From NCBI GenBank assembly GCA_049999765.1, contig JBNGIQ010009164.1:1-35405 (forward strand): a stretch of DNA of 35,405 nt, read 5' to 3'. A program made the position numbers and the translations under genes. Positions 27,392 to 35,405 of this stretch are shown piece by piece; positions within the stretch are counted from its first letter, which is position 1; every line of letters starts with the position of its first letter. Source of the stretch: Phaeoceros laevis. Lineage: Eukaryota; Anthocerotophyta; Anthocerotopsida; Notothyladales. Below the pieces are notes generated by a model. That model did no database searches and was not told where the DNA came from. It saw only the letters and a program-made list of their open reading frames with translations.

Positions 27392-28590
27392 GGCTCCGCT
27401 ACTGGTGTGGCTTGACCTTGCTGCTGGAGGCGAGGGAAATTGGAGAGCACGGAGGGAGGGACGGAGAAGGCAGGAGAGGAGGGATGTGCTGCTTTGTTTG
27501 ATGTGAGGTGAGGGAGCAAGAAGGCGTGGGAGTGGGATATAAAGGGCAGCGCGGGTGGTGAGACAGTGATGGTTCAATCGTGCGAGGTACCAGCTGCAGC
27601 GGCTGTGCAGATGCGATCATATGCTCCGGGATCTTTTGTCCCCCGAACTCCGGACGACGCCATTACGCTTTAGGGTGCGTGATGCAAAGCTCCTGGCAAA
27701 GCGCGTCTCTTACTGACCGGCTCATCGTCATCATCAGCGCACGTCGGTGCCTGGAAGGAAGAGAGGTAAGGAAAGTGCTCTGAGAGTCATCTGACAGTCC
27801 ACTTCCTCACTGCATGTTATGGTTTTGTGCACCGACGCTGCTAATTCAGATCTGAAGTGCTTTTTCAGGGCCGTGGACTCGCGCTGCACGTTTGCCCTGT
27901 TTCACGCAGGCTTGCATATGAGATGGCCCTGATACGATCGTGTGGGCCTCTCCTCCGCCCAGTTGCAACCGACACTGTATATATCTGGATAGGGTCTTTG
28001 ACTCCAAACATTCGAGTTTGCAGCCAGGTTCAAAGCCGGCAGATGACGCACATACATACTATACAGAACCTGAGGTTAGCAGTGGTGTCCGGGTGCGGAA
28101 GAGGGTGAGCATGTGGGTTGATTCCGAGAATGTTCCTTCTGCGCCTGGTTCAGACTACAGTACTCTGGACGAGACCTAGTACAAGTGCGAACTGAAGAGG
28201 AGCTTGGGGAAGGCTCCGGTCGCTTGCGGTGGGCAGACCTACAAAGCAGCAGGTACGAACGATGGCGGTGGCACAAGCAGCATACAAGTCCATTCCTGCC
28301 CAAGGTTGGCATAAGTAGATACAAGGGGAACAACCGGCAGGCAACAAGTGTGACTGATGACTAACAAGCTTGTGCACCCGCCTTGGAAAAATTTGGTGAA
28401 GATCTTCACAGGACTCCATTTGGCCACTCTCCATTGTTTGTGCGATAATTATTTTAGGGGTTGCTTAATATCTCCAGATTATCTACCAACCTCTAGTGTG
28501 TTATGGTTGGTTGCGGCACAAAAAAGCATCTCTATCTCCTTCACAATCTCCTTCACAACCACACAAAGGCATATACAATCTCCTTCACAA
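27392..28590. other. Spacer upstream of the nodulin-related gene, no gene seen
   Basis: The first 200 bases should hold the promoter of the minus-strand gene. The rest has short frames only. TGAAGATCTTCA (about 28397) is a perfect 12-base palindrome. Near 28535-28610 a 28-base unit containing CTCCTTCACAACCACACAAA is duplicated, leading into the GGTTGGT region. Confidence 0.4.
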
Positions 28591-29100
28591 CCACACAAAG
28601 GCATATATGTATCCTTGTGGGTTGGTCTCTATCCTTGTGGGTTGGTTTGTATCCTTGTGGGTTGGTCTATTTCTCTCACATCACTCTATACTTTCTATAC
28701 TTTGTAGGTTGGTGTCTATTCTATACTTTCTATACTTTGCTGGTTGGTATCTATAGCACTCTATACTTTGTAGGTTGGTGTCTACTCTATACTTTGTTGG
28801 CCAGGTTGGTATCTATACTCATGGGCTCTATACTTTCTATACTTTGTGGGTTGGTATATCTATACTCATGGGTTGGTTTCTTTCTCAGGGTTGGTATATC
28901 TATACTTATGGGTTGGTTTTCTTTCTCTAGGTTGGTTTCTCATGGGTTGGTTTCTTTCTCTGGGTTGGTTCTTTCTCTCTGTTAGTCTATAGAGTTGGTC
29001 TCTTCCTCTTCCTCTGTGTTAGTTTGTAGTGTTGGTCTCTTCCTCTTTCTCTCTCTTAGTCTATGGTGTTGGTCTCTTCCTCTCAATTGGTCTACAGGTA
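28535..29100 (+). repeat. Complex tandem repeat rich in GGTTGGT and pyrimidine tracts
   Basis: Fourteen exact GGTTGGT heptamers lie between 28619 and 28970, followed by GTTGGT variants to about 29075. They are separated by CT/TA-rich spacers. Sub-arrays include TATCCTTGTGGGTTGGTYT (three copies, 28610-28665) and CTATACTTTCTATACTTTG. The long + frame through it (28503-28985) is a consequence of the repeat and not a gene. Confidence 0.75.
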
Positions 29101-29239
29101 GGGCATGAAAGTCAAGCATCCTATATATAAGCACAGCATTAATATATTACATAGATTGTGAGTATGATTGAACATTATTGTCATGTATGACTAACATTAT
29201 TCTAATAATTGAACACTACAATGAAGCCGTGCCAAACTT

Positions 29240-29597
29240 TTTCAATTTAGCAAAAGACTATAATGAAGCAATAGCAAACTTCTTTCAATTTAGCAAGAGA
29301 CTGTAATGAAGCAATAGCAAATTTCTGAATTCAGCATGAGACTCTCCTTTATCATTGAAGACCAGAATGAAGCAGCAATATACTTTTGAGTTCACACAAT
29401 AGCTACTTTTGAATTGAACTCTGCAAATGAATTAGCCGCACAATAAGCAATGGTACACTTTAGGCAATGGTACACTTTAGAATCTAAGTTCAGCTTGAAT
29501 AAGCAATGGTACACTTCAGGCAATGGTACACTTTAGAATCTAAGTTCAGCTTGAATAAGCAATGGTACACTTCAGAATCTAAGTTCAGCTTTTGAAT
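29240..29597 (+). repeat. Two tandem arrays: ATGAAGCAATAGCAAA and a 67-bp unit
   Basis: AATGAAGCAATAGCAAA with a GACTRTA prefix repeats at about 29260 and 29303. From 29442 a roughly 67-base unit, AAGCAATGGTACACTT...AATCTAAGTTCAGCTTGAAT, is present about two and a half times, with an internal GGCAATGGTACACTT half-unit repeat. No coding potential. Confidence 0.7.
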
Positions 29598-29619
29598 GAA
29601 TTCATCCTTCAAAAAATAC

Positions 29620-29990
29620 TAGGGACCGAGGCCTAAGGGACGGCAAGGCCAACCTTGGCACACTCTTGGCACACACTTGGCACACTCTTGGCACGCTCTT
29701 GGCACACTCTTGGCACACTCTTGGCACAATCCTAGGCCAAGCTTTGTCTTTGAAGAGATATTAGAGACCATGGCCAACTTAACAAGAGACCAAGGCCAAA
29801 GGAGAGATAGGGCCAACCTCTTAGTTAAGCCTCTTTATGAGTTCATCAGTATAAAATACTAGAGACCAAGGCCAACTTTAGGAGAGACAATATACCAAGG
29901 CCAAAGGAGAGATAAGGGGAACCTCCTAGTTAAGATTTTGTATGAGTTCACTTCAAAAATACTAAAGATCAAGGCCAAAGGAGAAACAAA
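29620..29990 (+). repeat. Imperfect ~110-bp tandem repeat with an embedded 11-bp array
   Basis: AATACTAGAGACCAAGGCCAA-type sequence recurs near 29618, 29855 and 29955, each preceded by a GAGTTCA-type stretch, and CCTCYTAGTTAAG recurs near 29816 and 29921. Within the first unit, TTGGCACACTC is repeated about seven times (29653-29730), with small variants. Confidence 0.7.
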
Positions 29991-30057
29991 GTGGGCAAGT
30001 GGGCGCTAAAGAAGTCCAATATCTATATATGTGCATGTGCATGTTCTCAAGCATTCA

Positions 30058-31052
30058 TTAACCCTTAAACGCCCAACTAACCATTTTTGGTTAGTTAGGG
30101 GCCGTGAAGGTTTCTTACCTATTTAGTATGTATTTTTATTTTTTAATCCGCAAAAAACAGCATACACCAAATCTTGGGCTCGAATCCTATCACTGACACA
30201 TGGTTAAATTATCATTAACTACAGTTAATTATGTGTAAATAACATTTATTTTTTAACCACAATGATAACTGCAGGGGTGACCCGAGATTCATCCTGCCAA
30301 GCCTAAAAAGTTGTCGCCGCTCGTTTCTTTATTTAGGCTCGGTTATGCAGGCTCGGGAAAGCAAGTTTTCAAAGTTTCCACCGGAACCCTTCCTTGGAGC
30401 CCCTCCTGATAATGGCGCCTCCTCCAGGCTTCTCTGCGCCACGCCACGCCGCTCCTACAAGGGGGATGGCGACGCCGCGCCGCGCCGCGCCAGGTGCAGC
30501 CTCTCCTCAACCAGCCAGGTTCCCAACTCTTGGGAGATGGCAGAGAGCCATCCTACTCCCGCCAGCAGGTTCTGGTGATGGCCAGAAAGCGTGCGGCCTG
30601 CCCAATGTGTGCGCTTGGCGCCGCAACAGCCCTATGCACCAATCCTAAGCAAATCCCACAGCCACTTCCTGCAGATCAGCCAACTGTGGCTCACATGTTT
30701 GCATTTTTGGTGCTGGCGAAGGCACCGCGAGAGGCGCCAGGTGGGGATGCTACACCCTAAGCCTGCTAATGCGCCTCCCAGCGCCTACCAGCACGCTACC
30801 AGGGCGCCATGATGCAATGAATTCCAGGCTCCTGCTGCCTCCATGGACGGATTCCCGTGCAAACTTGCGGGACCCGACGGAGATGGCACAGCTTGGTTCT
30901 GCGCGCCGGCGAAGGAGCGCGAGCGCCGGCGAAGGAGCGCGAAGCGACGCAGCTTTGGTAACTCTGGCTCGGAATCCCGGGCCGGGCGTAATGGAACCGT
31001 AGCTTTTGCAACGTTGCTTAAAGTTCGAAACGCCTGGGCGCTTAAGGGTTAA
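30058..31052. mobile_element. Non-autonomous piggyBac-like element, 987 bp plus TTAA on both sides
   Basis: TTAA at 30058-30061 is followed by CCCTTAAACGCCCA (30062-30075). At the far end TGGGCGCTTAAGGG (31035-31048) is followed by TTAA (31049-31052). The 14-base termini are inverted with one mismatch and start with CCC, and the host site on both sides is TTAA; these are the hallmarks of piggyBac transposition, which targets and duplicates TTAA. Near the left end AACTAACCA and its complement form a 9-bp stem. The interior has no transposase frame. Its right half is GC-rich with a 20-base direct repeat (GCGCCGGCGAAGGAGCGCGA, about 30903-30942), as if it had acquired foreign DNA. Confidence 0.7.
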
Positions 31053-31977
31053 CCAACTTCCCATTTTTTAGAGCAAGTGTTAGACTCGCGGTCATTGAGA
31101 AGGTTAAGTGTGAGAAATTTGGGCACGTTATGGGCAATTTTGATTGAAGTTAAGCAACTAGTCATGCCTTGCCGGAGCAAGATGAGTGCATTTTTTTAGC
31201 TAGTCGTGTGCTCCGTGACACACATGTACACCCACGTTCAATCGAGGAGGGAGGTTAAGAAGTAGCATTGATTCTCCAATCTACAAAGTTGTGTTTGAGT
31301 TGCAACATATATTAGTAGTAGTAGTAGTAGTAGGGGAGGTCATGTTAAGAAGNNNNNNNNNNNNNNNNNNNNNNNNNNNNNNNNNNNNNNNNNNNNNNNN
31401 NNNNNNNNNNNNNNNNNNNNNNNNNNNNNNNNNNNNNNNNNNNNNNNNNNNNCCTCCATGCTTGAACGCTAAACCCTTGAACGCGACCACACACTACCAG
31501 TTTTCAAATACAAACATAATGGCTCACCAGAATCATTAGAAAAGTGTGTGATATGTTTGGATGGAATGTTTTTCCGGCTCAAAATGCAGGAGACTCCCAT
31601 GTCAACATGTTTTCCTCAAAGTGTGTATAGACCAATGGTTATGTATGGACAAAATAACATGCCCCTTACAGTAGGTCTTCCATTGTATAAGATAATGTGC
31701 TTGCAATATTAAAATAGAGAAGCTACTTAAATAAATATCATGTATTTTGTGCTACTCTTATTATCAGTAAGTTTGTGAAATGGATGTGGTAAGGAACCTT
31801 GTACTATTATTATTACAAGTTGTTTATTTGAGTGTATGCACGTAATTTATTTGAATGTATGCACATAACTTATATGAAGCTTTTTACCAAATTCGCAAGG
31901 TATGAAGTAAATTTAGACTTCAGATGCCAACCATAAGTATATGTAAACCACTTGTTAAGATTTTATTACTATTTCCC
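31053..31977. other. AT-rich spacer with an assembly gap (31353-31452)
   Basis: No gene is seen. It has a (TAG)n microsatellite at about 31311-31333 just before 100 N, and a 23-base direct repeat (TTTATTTGARTGTATGCAC) at about 31825 and 31848. The round number of N suggests an unsized gap. Confidence 0.5.
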
Positions 31978-32374
31978 GGACCCTTACGGATAGGCCACGA
32001 AATCCAGATTTCGGCCAGATTTCGGGTCTGAAATCTGTCGGGTCTGAAATCTGTCGGGTCTGAAATCTGGATTTCAACCAGCTTTCGTCGAAATCATCCT
32101 CGGACTGACCGATGAGCTGGCACAGCTTTGGTGCAGCTTTGGACGAAAGCCAAGCTTAGGTGGCTCCGACCTGGCGCCTACGTGGCAAGGGCGAAAGCTC
32201 TTTTTCTCCAAACCCAGCTTTCAACGAAATGTGGTGCATGCACCACATTTCGTCGAAATCTGGCCGAAATTTGTTGGCTCCAGATTTCAAATTAACGTAG
32301 CACATGAAATCTGAATTTTATTTTGAAATCTAGCTTTCAACGAAATCGGAGCTTTGGCCTGTGCGTAAGGGTCC
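31978..32374. mobile_element. MITE-like element, 397 bp, with 19-bp terminal inverted repeats
   Basis: GGACCCTTACGGATAGGCC at 31978-31996 is matched in inverse by 32356-32374, whose complement is GGACCCTTACGCACAGGCC (three mismatches). CCC flanks both ends and may be a 3-bp target duplication, but C-richness makes this weak. The interior has no coding frame but is full of GAAATC and CTTTCGTCGAAATC motifs in both orientations, three 16-base tandem units (CGGGTCTGAAATCTGT, about 32025-32072), and a perfect 30-base palindrome at 32224-32253. Confidence 0.65.
32224..32253. repeat. Perfect 30-bp palindrome inside the MITE-like element
   Basis: ACGAAATGTGGTGCA and its exact complement abut with no loop. 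It sits off-centre, about 250 bases from the left end. It could be the target-joined tip of nested or back-to-back elements. Confidence 0.85.
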
Positions 32375-33086
32375 CCCTATTGCACCTCAAAATATTTGGT
32401 GAACTTTGGTAGTTCAAACTTCAATCCTCTAGCTTGCCAAGTTGCCACTATGTGGCTCTTTTTGCTCTTTTTTTTAGTTGAGCACTTAATTAACTCTCTC
32501 TTCCTTTGTAGTGCCCTCCTTCGACCTTAAAACCATATGTTTTAGGATGTATTGTTAGAATAGCAGCTCTAGCTATTACGCATTTCTAAAATTGAACTCC
32601 TTCTTTATTCACGTGCTCATTCTAGAATCATATGCATGGCACAAGCTACCACTTGTACCAAGTAGAAAGCATTCCACAGTGAAATTGTACAACCATGCCA
32701 TCTTAGCACTTTGGACTCTTTGAGAACCCTCAAATGGTTTGAAGGAGCACTATCTACAAGCTTACAAGAAGTGATGTTGATATCTCAAAAATTGTCGAGC
32801 ATATCACACTTTTAGGGAGTAATGGAGTCTCTTCTGCACTATGACATGAGGGGATTTGGCCCTCTAACATACACCACGCCGGATGTGCACTTCTTGTACC
32901 TGGCAAAACGAAGGACACGTGTATCCCACCGGGACCCGCCCCTGCTTACTATTCTGATTACAAGCCTCGCGCACCGGATTGGACAGATGATCTGGACATT
33001 TTAGAGCTACTAGGTCTGTATCTATCACTGTCCAATGTTGTACTAGGTTGAAGCGTGCCACTTTCCCAACACACGTACGGCAGGCG
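32375..33086. other. Spacer, no gene seen
   Basis: Only short frames occur, the longest 60 codons at 32822. A CACGTG G-box core is at about 32918, some 600 bases upstream of the hydrolase ATG; its role is unknown. Confidence 0.4.
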
Positions 33087-33288
33087 GAGACGCGCCTACC
33101 TGACTGCCCGAAACCCGAGAAAAACTCATTCTTTAATGACCTGGGTCATTCTAGCCTCAAAGTAGCAGGCCCGCGATTCCATTGAGACGCGCCTACCTGA
33201 CTGCCCGAAACCCGAGAAAAGCTCATTCTTTAATGGCCTGGATCATTCTAGCCTCAAGTTGAATAATGCAGCCCGCGATTCCATTGAG
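33087..33288 (+). repeat. Tandem duplication of about 97 bp upstream of the hydrolase
   Basis: GAGACGCGCCTACCTGACTG begins at 33087 and again at 33184, and both units run to CCCGCGATTCCATTGAG. The second is about 8 bases longer near its end. A 77-codon upstream ORF (ATG 33266 to TGA 33499) starts in the second unit and closes 11 bases before the hydrolase ATG. If transcripts begin upstream it could dampen translation. Confidence 0.75.
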
Positions 33289-33510
33289 CTCACCATCTCC
33301 TGAAGACGAAATTCAAGGAGGTCGCCAGTATCTGCATCATTGCCCAGGCTGCCTCCGCCTCTCGTCGCAGCAGCAGCAGCAACGGGAAGAATCACATTCA
33401 AGAGCTGAGGAAGAAGAAGAAGGCAAACGACAACCACACCATCAACAGCAAAATCCAACCTCGAAATCTTTGAAGAAGAAGAAGAAGGAGCAGTCCTGAA
33501 TCCATCATCA

Positions 33511-34727
33511 ATGGCCTGGTTCAGCCTCATCTCGCTGGTGCACAGACTCTTCCGGAGGAAACTCCGCAGCGCAGGCCTGGAGCCGACCTTTGTCACCCTG
33601 GACGATGGCACCATCATCCACCTTTGGGCGCCCGGCGCAGGCTCCAAAACCTCCGCCACAGCCCCCGCCCTGGTCCTCCTCCACGGCTTCGGCGTCAGCG
33701 CCCTGGAGTGGGCGGGGCTGGTCCCGGACCTGGCCCGGCACTTCCGCCTCTACCTCCCGGACCTCATCTTCATGGGGGAATCCACCACCACCTCCTCCGA
33801 GCGCTCCGAGATCTTCCAGGCCGAGAGCGTGGTCCGCGCGCTGGCGTCCCTGGGAGTGACCCGCTTCAGCGGCCTGGGCACCAGCTACGGTGGCATGGTG
33901 CTCTACCGCATCGCGCAGCGGCACCCGGAGCTGCTGGAAAAGCTCGTCTTCTCCAGCTCCGGGGTCACGCTCACCCCGCAGACCAACGCGGGCCTGTTGC
34001 AGAGGACCGGGCGCAAGGACATCACCGACCTGTTGTTGGCGCCCACGGGGGAGGCGTTGCGGGGGACCTTGAAGGTCGTGTTCCACAAGGGGCCCCCGTT
34101 TCCCAATTTCGGCTTCATCTACAACGACTATGTGAAGGTGGTGTCCTGTGGGCGGAAATTTTCGTTCAGACATGAATTCATTCATTCTGGTCCCTAACAG
34201 GGACGCTGACTGAATGGGATGGTGCCTGGTGCAGGTGGTGATTGACAGGAACAGGGAGCAAAAGCGCGAGTTGCTTCGGGGGATGGTGATCGGCTCTGAA
34301 GACGCGCCGCCGCTCACACCGCTACCTCATGTGAGTTATGCATTTGGGCTGATGCCATAGCTAGCTTGGTGGCAGCAGTTTAGGACTTGGTTGGCAACAG
34401 TTTAGGACGTGTGTGGCAACTGTTGCAGGAATCACTGATTATTTGGGGAGATAAGGACCAGATTTTCGACGTTTCTATGGCTTCCGATCTGCAGGAGTAA
34501 GGGGCTATGCGCACATTGAATCACTTGACTCGTTTGGGTTGTTGGGATGACTGAGTGAGCTGACAGGGTTGCAATATGTACTATGCATGGCTGGCAGGTT
34601 GCTTCCCCAAGGGACCAGAATTGCTGTGATAAAAGATACGGGTCATGCCCCTCAGGAAGAAGCCCCCAAGGAGTACATCAAGGAGCTTCTGCCTTTCCTC
34701 CTGGGCAATTCCAAACCCCAGGAATAG
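33511..34727 (+). CDS. Alpha/beta hydrolase, four exons (33511..34137, 34235..34330, 34429..34496, 34598..34727), 306 aa
   Basis: The first exon alone is open to 34197, but it lacks the C-terminal half of the fold. Splicing with GT-AG introns of 97, 98 and 101 bases restores one continuous frame of 306 codons, a usual length for this plant family. The catalytic triad then becomes complete: nucleophile Ser125 in GTSYGG (exon 1), Asp251 in LIIWGDKDQIF (exon 3) and His280 in DTGHAPQEE (exon 4). The oxyanion-hole motif LLHGFG is at residues 57-62. Junctions fall at phase 0, 0 and 2. The N-terminus has a hydrophobic/basic stretch (MAWFSLISLVHRLFRRKLRS) like those of plant members often annotated as epoxide hydrolase or monoacylglycerol lipase relatives. 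The substrate is not predictable. The exon model is inferred from motifs and splice consensus. Confidence 0.85.
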
Positions 34728-34960
34728 CACCAATTGCAAGTGCTTTCCGATCCTGATCATGAAATACCACTACCAGCGACCCCCGACAAGACACAGGTCT
34801 CGTAATTCGGCTGTCGTCTTCTCCTGATTTATTTCAACCCAGGTCGAATGAACTTCGACTCCAGGTTTTATGTTGATATGAGCATGGATCGGATGGGAAA
34901 ACAAAAGCATACCCAGCGCTATTACGACTGGTTGCCAAGGGGGGCTGCTCCCCCTGCCAA
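34728..34960. other. 3' flank of the hydrolase gene, no gene seen
   Basis: Short stretch with no supported frame; GGGGGCTGCTCCCCC near 34939-34953 is a small GC hairpin. Confidence 0.4.
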
Positions 34961-35083
34961 GTGGCCTCTCTTTGTACAGCAAGTTTCAGTCCCGACCAAG
35001 TTTGTATCCCAACCGTAAATGTGCACCATGGTTGTGGCCTCTCTTTGTACAGCGAGTTTCAGTCCCAACCAAGTTTGTATCCA
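34961..35083 (+). repeat. 73-bp-period direct repeat downstream of the hydrolase
   Basis: GTGGCCTCTCTTTGTACAGC begins at 34961 and at 35034, and the two copies agree for about 50 bases (CAGTCCCRACCAAGTTTGTAT). A further partial TTTGTATCC follows. Confidence 0.8.
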
Positions 35084-35159
35084 AACATGTTTGTATCCGA
35101 AGTTCCAGCGCTAACCAAAAACCGGCCGCACTAGTATAATGACCAATTGATTTAAGATT

Positions 35160-35245
35160 TAACATTGCAAATGTAAAACCGTTGTCTATCAAACGGCACC
35201 TGTCCGGATATTTGTTGCTAGAGTGGAGCACACAGGTACCGCAAA
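35160..35245 (-). repeat. Dispersed repeat, copy 2 (inverted relative to 2759-2852)
   Basis: Its reverse complement shares GGTACCTGTGTGCTCCACTC, then TATCCGGA(C/T)AGGTGCC, and TTTTACATTT(G/A)CAATGTTA with copy 1. AT-rich sequence occupies the rest of the window (35246-35340), as it does on the equivalent side of copy 1. Confidence 0.6.
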
Positions 35246-35405
35246 TAAATAAACCGTAGTAATAAATATATAAATGAATCAAACTAGAAATAAATAAATT
35301 ATTATACAAATAAACAATTACATATAATTATATCTATAAGTTAGTAAAAGGTAAATTCCAAATTTGGATAAACATTCCTCTATTTCCACCGGCAGCACCC
35401 ACATT

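Noticed and set aside
27530-27546. ATATAAAGG as TATA box for the nodulin-related gene
   Set aside because: The consensus TATAAA is on the + strand, opposite to the gene. The minus-strand reading (TTTATATCC) is weak.
28503-28985. 160-codon hydrophobic + frame
   Set aside because: It is generated by the GGTTGGT/CTATACTTT repeats; all three + frames are open there for the same reason.
30168-30192. GGGCTCGAATCCTATCACTGAC resembles a tRNA/SINE B box
   Set aside because: No A box at the right distance and no cloverleaf; a single short motif is not enough.
33508-34317. 269-codon minus-strand frame opposite the alpha/beta hydrolase
   Set aside because: It is a shadow of a GC-rich exon. The plus strand carries a full catalytic triad across proper splice sites.

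Overview
The window is nuclear DNA of a land plant, most likely a seedless vascular plant. The main evidence is three tandem, head-to-tail, essentially intronless genes for very long PLS-class pentatricopeptide repeat (PPR) proteins. Two end in an intact DYW cytidine-deaminase domain; the third has a decayed one. Long, near-homogeneous PLS arrays are typical of ferns and lycophytes, where organellar C-to-U editing is heavy. The introns that can be inferred elsewhere (71, 97, 98 and 101 bp) are short, which suits a compact lycophyte-like genome as well as a fern. The species cannot be fixed from the sequence.

Layout. 1-3.6 kb: a possible C-terminal exon on the minus strand, a two-exon hypothetical gene (688-1451), and a small RING-H2 gene on the minus strand (3189-3563). 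4.2-8.1 kb: a transposon-scarred stretch. It has two copies of a CACTA/TNP2-like fragment flanking a GC-rich segment; one copy is interrupted by a 0.5-kb insertion carrying a PPR fragment. A large hairpin and a second PPR relic follow. 8.2-23.2 kb: the PPR cluster on the minus strand. The genes have 11, 7 and 10 PLS triplets, and there are remnants of a fourth copy at 18.5-18.7 kb. 24.2-25.5 kb: a polytopic membrane protein. 26.8-27.4 kb: a nodulin-related-protein-1-like gene with a Pro/Ala-rich tail interrupted by an assembly gap. 28.5-30.0 kb: low-complexity tandem repeats. 30.06-31.05 kb: a non-autonomous element with the hallmarks of piggyBac (TTAA flanks, CCC-starting inverted termini). 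31.98-32.37 kb: a MITE-like element. 33.5-34.7 kb: a four-exon alpha/beta hydrolase reconstructed from its splice sites. A dispersed repeat near 2.76-2.85 kb recurs inverted near 35.16-35.24 kb.

Most notable. All three PPR proteins carry, ahead of the PPR tract, a segment resembling the PDF motif of plant organellar single-stranded-DNA-binding (OSB) proteins. It is well preserved in the gene at 8416-12999, whose DYW domain is destroyed by a frameshift and stops. It is degraded in the two genes whose DYW domains are intact. This reciprocal decay of the two ends within one tandem family suggests division of labour, or conversion of one member into a binding-only protein. The PPR proteins would be expected to act in mitochondria or chloroplasts by binding transcripts and, for the two DYW members, deaminating specific cytidines. 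The other genes show no functional link to the cluster.
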